Source: Euglena gracilis (lineage: Eukaryota > Euglenida > Euglenophyceae > Euglenales). Taken from it: a stretch of DNA of 64,000 nucleotides. Shown here piece by piece: positions 21,470 through 30,686 of the stretch. Below the pieces are notes generated by a model. It ran no database searches. It saw only the letters and a program-made list of their open reading frames with translations, and had not been told where the DNA came from. The stretch lies in the NCBI GenBank assembly GCA_039621445.1, contig CP154957.1:14562947-14626946 (forward strand), written 5' to 3'. The translations under genes were made by a program, and so were the position numbers. Numbering within the stretch: position 1 is the first letter of the stretch; each line of letters begins with the position of its first letter.

Positions 21470-22641
21470 CATAGATTCACTAAATGCCCCCCCCCCCCGG
21501 GGTGCACTTTTCCAAGGCCCCAAACCCATCTACCCACTTTTTTTTTGAAACCCCACCAACCCACAACCCGGGGGGGGGGGGGGGTACACCCCCCCAAAAC
21601 CTTCCCAAAATTGGCCAAAAACCTGAAAATTTTTCCGGCCTGGCCTTTGGCTGGGCCGAATCTGCCATGGCGCACCCCAACCCACCCACCCACTCTCAAA
21701 AAGTTTCTGAGAGTGGGTAGGTTTTTAAACCGGCGTTTGAGACGCCGGGTTCACAACGGAACCGACGTCCCCCCACTTCCGTGAGAAAGGGGTTAGTTAA
21801 GAACGCCGGTTCTGTCCAAAACCCAGCGTCCCAAATGCCGCTTCTGTCATTCCTAAAAAAAAGTTATCAAAACTGCCCAAAAATGGCCTTGAGGTCCTGA
21901 TATGACTGTTTTAACCATGTAGTACAATGAAATTTGGCATTTGGGGACCACTGGGGTGGATATCCAATTTTGGCGAAAATTGGTGCTGCTTTAGAAGAAG
22001 AGTACCGTGCAGTGTGGAAAAATCTGATGACCGCTGCTGGCCATCTGTTGAAAAGAGCTTTCGATCGAGGGGTAACTTGGTACCCTAACGTTGCACGCAG
22101 CCCGAGATACGCTCGCGATCGTCGGATTGGCCACCAGAATCGGAGTCGAAATTTGTGGCAATTTTCAGTCCTGTTTGGTTTGAGAAACGTAATGAACCAT
22201 ACAGAAACAATTTTCTCTGCAAATCGACCACCTGAGGGGTCCAGTGGGTGCAGAAATTTGTGCAATTGGGATTTTCCAGGGACAGGAAAAAAAAGGAGCA
22301 CTGTGCAGCGTGGCTGAATTTGATGGGCATCACTGGTCGTCTGATGAAAAGAGCTTTCAATTGAGGGGTGAGTTTGTACCTGAGCGATTTTCACAGCCAG
22401 AAATGCGCTCGCGATCGTCGGAATTTGGCGAAATTTGGCGAAGTAGCGTGACATTGCAGGTTAGTGGTCGGAGATTGGCTGTGGGAGTGTCCTTTGACCG
22501 AAGGTTGGGAACGCCGGTTCTGTCGTGAACCTGGCGTCTGGGACGCCGGGTTCACCACAGAACCAGCGTTCCCCCCCTCCTGTTTTGATATAGAAACCTC
22601 CTTCCCAGGGGGTGGTCACACAGGTGCTAAATGAATCTATT
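21470..22641 (+). mobile_element. Family B element, composite copy
   Basis: Left end CATAGATTCACT at 21,470 and a degraded right end AATGAATCTATT at about 22,630-22,641. Flanking 8-mers GCACCAAA / GTGCCAAG are only partly alike. Poly-C/poly-G and CCCACCCACCCAC tracts lie in the first 250 bp, and most of the interior is a family N element (21,722-22,575), so the copy looks nested. Confidence 0.5.
21722..22575. mobile_element. Family N element with GACGCCGGTTC ends, copy 1
   Basis: Both ends carry clustered GACGCCGG(G)TTC inverted words (21,730-21,830 and 22,495-22,570). The interior contains the phrases GAAAAGAGCTTTCGATCGAG and CTCGCGATCGTCGG, which recur at 26,110-26,470, 41,500-41,600, 42,185-42,240 and 43,640-43,940. 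A 195-codon minus-strand frame (21,867-22,454) is open and has a similar, partly open counterpart at 43,626-43,901 (+). No domain was recognised, so this may only reflect sequence homology. Confidence 0.55.
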
Positions 22642-22929
22642 GTGCCAAGCGGGCGTTGCTTAAAGACCCTGGCAATCCATGCTGGAAAACTGGCTGGAAA
22701 AAGGCTGCTGGCTGACCCCCCCCATATGGGTTGGAACTGGCCTGGGTCACCCGGGTACCAAAAATCTACAAAAATGTCCAAATAAAACTGTCAATTACAC
22801 AAAAAAAAATAGGCTCTTTGGCCCCAAGTTTGCCCTTTCCCGACCCATTTTGCCCATTTTTGGCCCATTTTTGCACCTCCCAGCGAAAAATCCGATACCA
22901 TCCAGCCGCCCGAAGGGCGGCTGGGGAAA

Positions 22930-23390
22930 AATAAGCTTAAACCCTAAACCCCCCCCATTAGAAGCCCCCCGGGGCTACTATTCGGTCACTCTGCGGAAAA
23001 CCCGAGGGGGGGGGCTTCTAATTGGGTACCCTTTGTCTAAAGGAAAAACTTCGGCCGGCGGTCGATCCGGGGATCGAACGGGGTCCAAGTTTAAAAAATT
23101 GTAAGACGCATTTATTCTAGTTTTTGATGGACAGGCCATGTTTCAAGGATACTAGATATCACTTTTGTTCCCAATGTCGACCTTTTTTCGTGGAGAATTT
23201 TCGAGTTTTTCACCATTTTTCGGAAATTTTTTCGTCAAATTTCCCCCCGGCTTCGCCGGGGGGGGGGGGGCTGTTATTTGGATTTTTGGGGGGAAACCTG
23301 AGGGGCGGGGGGGGGGGGGCTTCTATTTGGGGGGGGTTGTTATTTGGGGGGGGGGGGCTTCTAATTGGGGGGGGGGGGTTATTTTCTGAG
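22930..23390 (+). repeat. Poly-G/C repeat with TTCTAATTGGGG words
   Basis: Inverted words ATTAGAAGCCCCC (22,970) and GGGGGCTTCTAATTGGG (23,010 and 23,360), plus GTTATTTGGGGGG, resemble the ends of family C but with a different interior. No gene. Confidence 0.5.
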
Positions 23391-23710
23391 CCCGACGCCT
23401 GTCTTGAGATTCGACTGACATCAATGGATTTCAGGCTGAAATTTTTTATGTCGATCGATTTCCAAGACAGCACCCGTTTATGTCGGTCCATTTCCAAGAC
23501 GGCGCCCGTTTATGTCTAACAGTTTCCAAGGCGGCGCCCGTTTTTGTCGGTCCATTTCCAAGACATTGAAATTGTTTATGTCGGTCGATTTCCAAGACAT
23601 TGAAATATGTTGCTGGTCAGATTGGGAATATTTTGTGAAATTTTGGACAAATTGAATTTTCACTTTTTTTCCCGGTCCAAAGTGTTTTTGTCCATTCAGA
23701 TGTCTATTCC

Positions 23711-23847
23711 AGGAGGTCCTGGGTTCAAACCCCAGAGTGTGCAAAATTTCTTCATGTGTTGGGCAATGAACTTGCTTCGAAAATTTTGCACACACCGTGG
23801 TTTGAACCCAGGACCTCCCAGTTATTGAACTGACACTCCATGTGTGC
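23711..23847. repeat. Inverted pair of tRNA-like sequences
   Basis: GGAGGTCCTGGGTTCAAACC occurs on the plus strand at 23,712 and on the minus strand ending near 23,799, each followed by (T/G)GTGCAAAATTT. The minus-strand copy (23,788-23,847) has a perfect 7-bp acceptor-like stem (GCACACA/TGTGTGC), a T-arm and an anticodon-like stem but no D-arm. This suggests a tRNA-derived SINE or a decayed tRNA. Confidence 0.55.
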
Positions 23848-23962
23848 GATGCATGCATTTTTAACCACAAACAGCAGAGGGTGACTCCGACTCCGACGAA
23901 TGAATTTCGTTCGGACGAAAAACCAACAAAAATGGTCCAGGTCCTTTGCAACAAAAGAAACT

Positions 23963-24034
23963 CATACACGGTGGGAATTGAACCCACGACCTCACGCCTG
24001 CAAAGTGTGTGCTCTACCACTGAGCTACATGTTT
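23963..24034 (-). tRNA. tRNA-Ala (anticodon TGC)
   Basis: 72 nt folding as a cloverleaf. The acceptor AAACATG/CGTGTAT has one A-A mismatch. The D-arm is GCTC/GAGC with loop AGTGGTA. The anticodon stem CACAC/GCGTG has one mismatch and loop TTTGCAG, giving anticodon TGC. The T-arm is GTGGG/CCCAC with loop TTCAATT. A-box and B-box promoter sequences are internal. Mismatches in two stems and the position inside a mobile element leave open a tRNA pseudogene or SINE head. Confidence 0.75.
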
Positions 24035-24504
24035 GACTGCCTGTAAAGAGATTTTTTGATGAAGAGCATTTCAGCAGTTTCGGTTTCACCGCGGTTTCCT
24101 GGGTTCCTCCAGAAATTTATCAGGGTCCAGGGGGCGGTTCCAACCTGGCTACCATTTTGGACCCAGCCAAAATTTCGAGGTGAAAACCACCAAACAATCA
24201 AAATTGGCCATTTTTAAAATGGCCAACTCTGGTGCCTCGATCCCCCTCCCTCCCCCGAGAGGGGGAGCACGCAACCCGGACGGGGGGAGCGGGCTGGTTG
24301 GTAGTGAGGTCTGCCCCCCCCCCCACAGGGTTGGCCACAAATACATGTCCTAAGGTGGGCACCGTGCAGAGGTGGAGTTGGCTGGAGGTGGTGCAGAGGT
24401 GGAGTTGACTTTTTTCTGGACACAACCCACCCATGCATGCAATGCCTCATGAAAATCCACCAAACCACAGCAAAAATTTGTCCCACGCATGGCTGTATTC
24501 CAAC

Positions 24505-24672
24505 TACCCCCCCCCTTATTGTCCCCCCCCCTTATTGTCCCTGGGCCCCGGCCGACGGGGGATTTTTTGGCCCGGCCAATGAAATTCCTTTGGTACCCCC
24601 TTATTGTCCCTTATTGTCCGGTCGGGCCTCCCAGGGAGAGGTCGGTGGGACAATAGGGGGGGGGGGTGGTAC
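24505..24672 (+). repeat. Poly-C/G element with CTTATTGTCC ends
   Basis: CCTTATTGTCC repeats on the left and GTGGGACAATAGGGGG on the right form an inverted pair around about 165 bp. The layout resembles family C with a different end word. It sits inside element Y6. Confidence 0.55.
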
Positions 24673-25146
24673 CACGCACCCCCAGTCAGTCGGTTTCCAA
24701 GACATTGAAATTGTTCACATCGATCGACTTCCAAGACGGCGCCCATTTATGTTGGTCGATTTCCAAGACGGCACCTGTTTATGTCAGTTGATTTCCAATT
24801 TGGCGCCTGTTTATGTCTAACGGTTTCCAAGAGGGCGCCCGTTAATGCGCCAAAAACCACTTTTTTGGCAATATCTCCGCCCAGGCGGTTCGGTCGAAAG
24901 AATTTCAAGACAGGCGTGCGGGCCCAGTAAAATAGGCTTTAGAAAAATCGACTGACACTAACGGTTTCAGCAGGGGCGCCGGGTGGCTCGCTTCGCTCGC
25001 TCAAGCCCAGCGCCGTTGATGAGGCTGGAAAATGGCTGCTGGCTGGCTGGACCCCCCCGCAAAATTTTCTTTCACGCCTTCTTTCACGCCTGGTGCCAAG
25101 GGAAAATCAAAGGCCAGAAAAAAACTTTCTTGTCGGCCGCGGCCTA

Positions 25147-25558
25147 CCCGGGGGCAGGGTTCGATATAAGGACAGGTGGGGGGGGTCCGGACCCCCCCCT
25201 GCGGGCCAGGAGGGGGGGGGGGGGGGGGGGACACCCCCCACCTAAACAGGTGCGCGGTCAGGGTGGCCGAAAATTTTTGACCCCCCAAAACGACCAAAAG
25301 TGCCATTTTGGGCACTTTTTGGGCAAAAATGTGCCAAAAATGCAAAAAATTTTCGGCGCAAATTTCCGGAGGAAAAAATTGACCCCTTTTGGGGGGGGGT
25401 CAATTTTTGCCCCCGAGGGTCGGTCCGGACCCCCCTTGCAGGTGGGGGGGGGGGTGGTCGGAACCCCCACCGCGGGCCCGGGGGGGGGGGGGTGGGGGGG
25501 GGACACCCCCCCCACCTAAACCATGTACGCCCTCCTTATATCGAACCCTGCCCGGGGG
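25147..25558 (+). mobile_element. hAT-like MITE, family H copy 2
   Basis: A 396-bp element at 25,155-25,550 with inverted ends CAGGGTTCGATATAAGGA and TCCTTATATCGAACCCTG (18 bp, perfect), flanked by a perfect 8-bp duplication CCCGGGGG. The interior is poly-G/C with CCACCTAAAC phrases near both ends and an A-rich middle. Confidence 0.88.
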
Positions 25559-25751
25559 GATCCATCTGCCTGGCTGGGAAAAGGTGCGGTCTGGGGGGGG
25601 GGGGGTTGGCAGCACCCAAAACCTGTTGGAAAAGGCCAAATCCAGCTGGGATGGAAATTTTTGAGCCAAAAATTGAGGCAAAATTCCCCCAGAAAACCTT
25701 CAAAAACCCCATTTTGGCCAGCCCAAAATCTCTTTCTTCTCGCCGAACTTT

Positions 25752-26860
25752 AAAACCTATTTCCAGGGTCCGACGCCTGTCTTGAAAATCGACTGACATA
25801 AAAGGATTTTAGCAGGGGCACCGTTACTATATCAGAACTGTGTCCCAGACGCCGGTTCGGGCGTGAAACCTATGCCTGGGACGCCGGTTCGGGTGGTAGC
25901 CCGAACCGGCGTCTCAGGCACAGGTTTCACGCCCGAACCGGCGTCTGGGACACAGTTTTTGAAACCGTGGCTAGGGGGCTCCGGTTTCACGCCCGAACTG
26001 GCGGCTGAGGAATCATGGCCAATTTCGCCCAAAATCCCCATGTTTGGGGCAGTTTTGGGCGACTTTGGCCCAAATGGGCCGCTGGTCAAAAATGGTAGAT
26101 TCCACACTTATGAAGGCATGTTACCCATCAATCGAAAGCTCTTGTCGGCGTTCGACAGATGGCCACAGGATTCGGCCATAATGCACGCAGCGCCAGCGAT
26201 CCAGCGATCGTGTATTCTAAAATTTGACATCCTAATCTGTCAAATCCCACAGCTCAGGTTGCATATTGCATATCAAACGAAAGGTCTCGCCAACAACTTT
26301 TGCTTGGTACCCACAGAACTCAGCCAGATTGCAAAGCGCTCTCAAAATCACCGATCGCACTTTTCCGCATTTTTCGGACCCTATTTGCATATCTGAAATT
26401 CCACTTTTCAGCTGCCATGTTGCCCATCGATCGAAAGCTCTTCTCAAGGGCTTTCAGCAGATGGCCTTAGATTTCTGCCATGCTGCGTGGTATTCTATTT
26501 CAGAAAGTCTCCAAAATTGGCCAAAAGGAAATTGTTCCTCAAAGACCCCCAATTTCTGGCCAAAGCCCACCCAAAAAATGCTCAAATATGATGGCCACCT
26601 GTCTACAACCCTTTTGGACACTTTTTGGCACTTTTTATTTTGGGTCCCGCAGAACCGGCGTCTGGGACGCCGGTTCGGCGCAGAAATTTCCCGCCCGAAC
26701 CGGCTTCCCAGACGCCGGTTCGGGCGTGAGACCGGAGCCCCCAGACACGGTTTCAATGAAATGGTTTTCAAGACAGGCGCCCATTTCTTTAAAACGGTTT
26801 TCAGAGGTGCGCCATTACTATAAAACGGTTTTCAGAGGGGCGCCCGTTTTCTTGTACTCG
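25752..26860. mobile_element. Composite element: Y-type ends and family N core
   Basis: 25,756-25,800 has the Y-element end words AAAACCTATTT and CGCCTGTCTTGAAAATCGAC; 26,760-26,850 has the opposite-facing TTTTCAAGACAGGCGCCC. Between them lie family N features: a 120-bp palindrome (25,838-25,964), GACGCCGGTTCGG words at 26,650-26,740, and AATCGAAAGCTCTTG phrases at 26,130 and 26,425. No gene is supported inside. Confidence 0.45.
25838..25964. repeat. Long near-perfect palindrome
   Basis: ACTGTGTCCCAGACGCCGGT at the left is answered by its complement at the right, with matching GGCGTGAAACCT / AGGTTTCACGCC inside, giving arms of about 55 bp and a short centre near 25,900. It would extrude as a cruciform or fold as a single-strand hairpin. 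Confidence 0.85.
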
Positions 26861-26956
26861 GGAGACAGGCAGCTGGTGACTGATGGAACAGATGACGAAT
26901 ATGTGAATCCAGAATTGCACGCACAGGTGTGGGGACTAGCAATGGGGTAGTGGGGA

Positions 26957-27292
26957 CTAGTGTGGATCAACAAAAGACAAAAAATGAACCAAACTAGCTC
27001 CCTGCACGTTCTGCGAAACAGGCAGTTGCAGGGATTTTCCTGTCAACCGGCAAAGAACCTCCGCACGCAACCCAGTTCGAAACGCAAAAACAAGGAGGTG
27101 AAAAGTGGGCCCTCGGGATGTTTTTTTCACCACAGCAGCTGCTTTTTGCATCTCAGCAATGAAAAACTCTAGGGATGGAGGGGCTCTCAGACTGGCCTCC
27201 CACACGAGGTTTTGCCGCTTGGCCATGAAGAACAATCTATAAGAAAATAAAGAATCAAAATTTCGCTTTTCAACCTTGTCACCAGCAACCAT
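26957..27292 (-). pseudogene. Crypton-like tyrosine recombinase, internally deleted relic
   Basis: Contains FFMAKRQNLVWEASLRAPPS, the N-terminus shared with copies starting at 28,665 (-), 29,186 (+) and 33,261 (-). It is followed after a deletion by FRTGLRAEVLCRL, which looks like the first catalytic-arginine motif (TGxRxxEV/ILxL) of tyrosine recombinases. The order fits a deletion joining the start of the gene to its catalytic region. No HxxR or tyrosine motif remains, so it is non-functional. Confidence 0.6.
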
Positions 27293-27633
27293 CCCTCAGG
27301 GCCACCAGCAAGAAGGTCCTCTTCCAGCAGGACGGGGCGAGCATTCACCAGTCCAAGTCCACCAAGGAGTGGTTGGTCACAAGGGGCCAGATAAATTCAA
27401 CGGGGTTGAGGTCCAGCGAATGCGCGGGCCAAATGCCCTCGTTAAACATGTCCACTCCCTTGGCCTCCAGAAAACTCGAGAACAGAGTTTTCAACACCAA
27501 GGGTGACCTTTGGTCAGCCTTGGAGGCCGCCTTCTCGTCCATTGAGCCTTTGTTTGTCCTCAATCTGTATGGTTCCATGCAGCGCCGTCTGGTTGCTGTA
27601 CAAGTGGCTCGTGGAGCCCATACAAATCACTAG
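27280..27633 (+). pseudogene. Tc1/mariner transposase relic with internal inversion
   Basis: The plus strand encodes VLFQQDGASIHQSKSTKEWL (27,313-27,371), the second-aspartate motif of Tc1/mariner transposases (D codon at 27,331). Downstream on the plus strand, NLYGSMQRRLVAVQVARGAH and a stop (27,633) match the family C-terminus. The third-acid motif is on the minus strand: WPAHSLDLNPVEFIWPLV, with the D codon at 27,411-27,413. So the segment about 27,370-27,490 has been inverted in place. The N-terminal half is missing. Confidence 0.85.
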
Positions 27634-27729
27634 AATGCACCATTGTGCACCAACAGGCCATCACACATGCTGAGAAGTGTGTGCAAGCATATCCGTAAGC
27701 ATTCCTCTTCTTTTTGGCATGCTATGTCA

Positions 27730-28665
27730 TCACCAGGGGCTGCCTCTGACATGACTTGTAACCGTGTTTAGAGGCCCGGCGCCTGCCCTGTATTTCGTGG
27801 CCATGAACACGGAAAACAGGGCATATTTTCTTAACCCGGCAATATGCCCTGTTTTTGTGGTAAGGTGAACACGAAAAACAGGGCATTGCTGATGGTTTTT
27901 CATGGTGGTAACGGACACAGAAAGCATCTTACGACCATCCTCTGTTTTGGACTCGACGAACGAATCCACCTGCAACCTCCGTAGCACTTCGCTGCGATAC
28001 CCGGTGTAGAAACCCATAATGAGAATGTTTGCCCGCTGTGCCTCAAACAGTCTGCTCCACTGCACCGTGTCAAGGATGCCAGGAAGTTCTGCAGGTTGCA
28101 GAATTTCCTCAGGGGGGTGCGCAGCCTCACCAATGGCTTTTTTGGTTGCCTCACGGGTCAGAGCAACCGCCATCAATTTTTGCAGCCGTGGGAGTTGCGT
28201 TTCAGAGGATGGTACAAAACGGGGTTTCTGGCTGAGATGACGCATGGATGCGGGCAACTGCGTTCAGGTATCCCCTGAATGTCGATGCTTTCACTTGTCG
28301 GAATTTGAATTGCTGGCCGCACGCCCGGCGTTGGTCCTCACATTGTTTGATGACCGCTTGCCCATCAAACAACAGTGCAGGATCAAGCTCCCAAGCTGCC
28401 CAAGCACAAAGGAAAGCATCTAGTTCGTCATAGACAGCGCATTGCAGACGTCCTCGAATTCAAGGAGGTGTGCCAATGCGGATTGCTCTGTCCCTTCTGA
28501 ACCGGATGCTTTCTTTTTGGTAGCCTCCGCCAGAAGGTTACCATGTAAGGGGTCAACATCAGGGTTCTTTCTTTTATCCCAACTGCTTAATTGTGGCCAA
28601 AAATTCAGGAACTTTTGGGGTTGTGGCAACATTCGGTCCATGGTGTTGGCAGCTTTCTTTGCCAT
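27730..28665 (-). pseudogene. Crypton-like tyrosine recombinase (element Y3)
   Basis: Begins with MAKKAANTMDRMLPQPQKFL and a VDPLHGNLLAE motif, then continues with two frame changes: a stop near 28,420, then the frame DELDAFLCAWAAWELD, which ends at about 28,201. The third segment has ILIMGFYTGYRSEVLRRLQV, a good match to the catalytic-arginine box of tyrosine recombinases, followed by a lysine region (TTMKNHQQCPVFRVHLTTK). The HxxR and nucleophilic tyrosine are absent: the frame runs into the terminal array, whose bases encode RKYALFSVF. About 310 codons remain. It is called Crypton-like because an inverted-repeat element with only a recombinase is seen and no reverse transcriptase; a DIRS origin is less likely. 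Confidence 0.7.
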
Positions 28666-28676
28666 TTTTCTATATA

Positions 28677-28777
28677 TAAATCAACAGACACTAACGATTT
28701 CAGCAGGGGCGCCGGGCCGTGCGAGCGAAGCGAGCGGCCCGGCGCCCCTGCTGAAATCGTTAGTGTCTGTTGATTTA
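28677..28777. repeat. 100-bp perfect palindrome outside Y1
   Basis: AAATCAACAGACACTAACGA at the left is answered by its exact complement at the right, with GGGCGCCGGGCCG / CGGCCCGGCGCCC inside and a loop GTGCGAGCGAAGCGAGC that is itself partly self-complementary. Confidence 0.92.
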
Positions 28778-28889
28778 CTAAAACCTATTTCGTCTGGGCC
28801 CGCACGCCTGTCTTGAAAATTCATTCGACCGATGCACCTGGCTTCAGTTTTGGCCGGTTTTTTCATTTTTTTCAAGAAAACGTACGCCG

Positions 28890-29141
28890 TCTTGGAAATC
28901 GTTTTACACTAACACATCCCTGTCTTGGAAATCGTTTTACACTAACGGATCCCTGTCTTGGAAATCGTTTTACACTAACGGATCCCTGTCTTGGAAATCG
29001 TTTTACACTAACAAACGCCTGTCTTGGAAATCGTTTTACACTAACAAACGCCTGTCTTGGAAATCGTTTTACACTAACAAACGCCTGTCTTGGAAATCGT
29101 TTTACACTAACGGATCCCTGTCTTGGAAATCGTTTGCTCTT
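28890..29141 (+). repeat. 33-bp tandem array, left of Y1
   Basis: About 7-8 units of 33 bp, each with CTTGGAAATCGTTTTACACT followed by AAC and a variable GGATCCCTGT or AAACGCCTGT. It reads as an 11-residue peptide repeat in one frame, which is an artefact of the period being a multiple of three. Confidence 0.92.
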
Positions 29142-29185
29142 TGATGATGGTGATATGTTCTTCTTGTCCTCGGTTTTTGTTCTTA

Positions 29186-29774
29186 ATGGCTAAACGGGCG
29201 AACCTTGTGGCGTTCGCCGGACTGAAACCTCCCCCCCCCGAGGATTTTGTTGCTGCGATCCGCAAAATTTCTGAGGGCGGTAAGCAGGAGGCAGCTGACC
29301 CGGTGAACGGCCCCCTGTTTGCTAAGAAAGAAACCAAGAGACTTTCCGGAGCGCAAGGCGTCCAACGATCCGGCATCCTACATTTTCTGACTTTTGTTGA
29401 TTTTTGTGCGGATAACGGGTTAAAGTATGACTCGTTGGACGAATATTTGCGAGGTTGGGCTCGTCGCACCATTTTTCTGGTGTATTTTGTTTGACGATGA
29501 GGCTGACGTGGAAAGTTGCAAACAACAGCGGGCCACACAGAACTTCCCACTAAAAGAACTTCCTGCAGACTCCTGGCGAAGTTATGTGAACGGCATGATG
29601 AGGGCGTACAATGCAACGGCCCCAAAAATTGCCTTGGCTGTATTGTGCGAGCTGCACAGGCAGCTGAAAACGTGGGAACAACGAACGGGAGCCTATTGGA
29701 GATCAGGCAGTGAACTTTGGGTTTTTCGGGCAGGACCCCCCCCCACCCTCTTCATTGGAAATACATGGCGGTGA
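29186..29774 (+). pseudogene. Crypton-like recombinase N-terminal region (element Y1)
   Basis: ATG at 29,186 opens MAKRANLVAFAGLKPPPPED, alignable with the other MAK starts, and runs 103 codons to 29,494. The homologous frame then continues one frame over with ELPADSWRSYVNGMMRAYNA, comparable with KASTFRGYLNAVARIHASSQ in Y3. It stops at 29,774 before any catalytic motif. The region resembles the alpha-helical N-terminal part that precedes the catalytic domain in tyrosine recombinases. Truncated and frameshifted, so inactive. Confidence 0.6.
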
Positions 29775-30030
29775 ACTTCACCGGTGAACTTCACCGGTGA
29801 AGTTTCTCCATGAAAATTCCTTTAGGGGCGAAGCCCCCAACCACCCCCCCCCCACCCCTGCCTAACCTCCATTGATCCATTGCCTTGTGTGCATCAGTTG
29901 GCCGCCTTGTGTCCCCGTTGCGGGGTCCCCCCTTTCGTTTCCACGTCCCCCGCACTTCATCAACATCAACAGCACCACCGCCTCAGCTGTGTTTTGTTAA
30001 CTCCTCACATCTTGCTTTTTTAGGTTTTTT

Positions 30031-30296
30031 GTTTGTCTTGGAAATCGTTTTACACTAACGATCGCCTGTCTTGGAAATCGTTTTACACTAACGGTCGCCT
30101 GTCTTGGAAATCGTTTTACACTAACAAACGCCTGTCTTGGAAATCGTTTTACACTAACAAACGCCTGTCTTGGAAATCGTTTTACACTAACAAACACCTG
30201 TCTTGGAAATCGTTTTACACAAACAAACGCCTGTCTTGGAAATCGTTTTACACTAACAAACGCCTGTCTTGGAAATCGTTTTACACTAACGGATTC
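30031..30296 (+). repeat. 33-bp tandem array, right of Y1
   Basis: About 8 units of the same 33-bp repeat as 28,890-29,141 and in the same orientation, mostly with the AAACGCCTGT variant. Confidence 0.92.
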
Positions 30297-30686
30297 AGCC
30301 TGAAATCCGCTAGTGTCTGTAGAAATTCAAGACAGGCGTCGGGCCCAGGAAATAGGTTTTAAAAACAGACTAGGAAGAACGCAATGAGTACAAATAAATG
30401 AAGCAAATGGCACAAGAACGTTTTCCAGGACGCCATGGCCATGGTTTGGGGCATTGAGACATCATTTTCATTCACTGGTTCCTTACCACGAAAAACAGGG
30501 CATATTTTCTCAACCCGGCAATATGCCCTGTTTTTCGTGGTAAGGTGAACACAAAAACAGGGCATATTGCCGTGTTCAGGAATTTTCCAGGAAAATCAAC
30601 AAAAAAGTGCCCGAAACCATGGCGTGAAGCATACCCACGAAATACAGGGCAGGCGCCGGGCCTCTCTAAACACGGTTACAAAAAAA

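Larger units (their letters stand above)
23390..25012. mobile_element. Recombinase-type foldback element Y6 (no recombinase left)
   Basis: Terminal inverted repeats share GCCTGTCTTGA(A/G)ATTC: left about 23,395-23,425, right about 24,900-24,935. Inside each end are arrays of about 33-bp units around GATTTCCAAGACGGCGCCCG (23,450-23,605 and 24,690-24,850), in the same orientation. Outside the right end is half of the palindrome seen in Y1 (CACTAACGGTTTCAGCAGGG then GGCGCCGGG). The core contains a tRNA gene and tRNA-like copies instead of recombinase coding sequence. Confidence 0.6.
28677..30365. mobile_element. Recombinase-type foldback element Y1, nested in Y3
   Basis: In order: palindrome 28,677-28,777; left terminal repeat at about 28,783-28,826 (AAAACCTATTTCGTCTGGGC then CGCCTGTCTTGAAAATTC); 33-bp array 28,890-29,141; recombinase N-terminal frames 29,186-29,774; unique spacer 29,775-30,030; 33-bp array 30,031-30,296 in the same orientation; right terminal repeat 30,310-30,362. 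Y3 sequence resumes after 30,365. This is the best-preserved member for overall layout. Confidence 0.75.

Noticed and set aside
21867-22454. 195-codon minus-strand frame as a real gene
   Set aside because: It lies within a repeat family and its relatives at 43.6 kb and elsewhere are broken. No domain recognised; kept only as part of the family N note.
23478-24089. 203-codon minus-strand open frame
   Set aside because: Part of it (SSVVEHTLCRREVVGSIPT) is the well-known false translation of a tRNA gene, and other parts are array and tRNA-like repeats.
28813-29193. Protein with repeated RFTLTDPCLGN-like units
   Set aside because: The 33-bp DNA array is a multiple of three, so every unit translates alike. 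It occurs in same-type arrays on both sides of the element and has no start or domain context.
28890-30296. CRISPR array
   Set aside because: The repeats are directly tandem with no unique spacers, and the context is eukaryotic.
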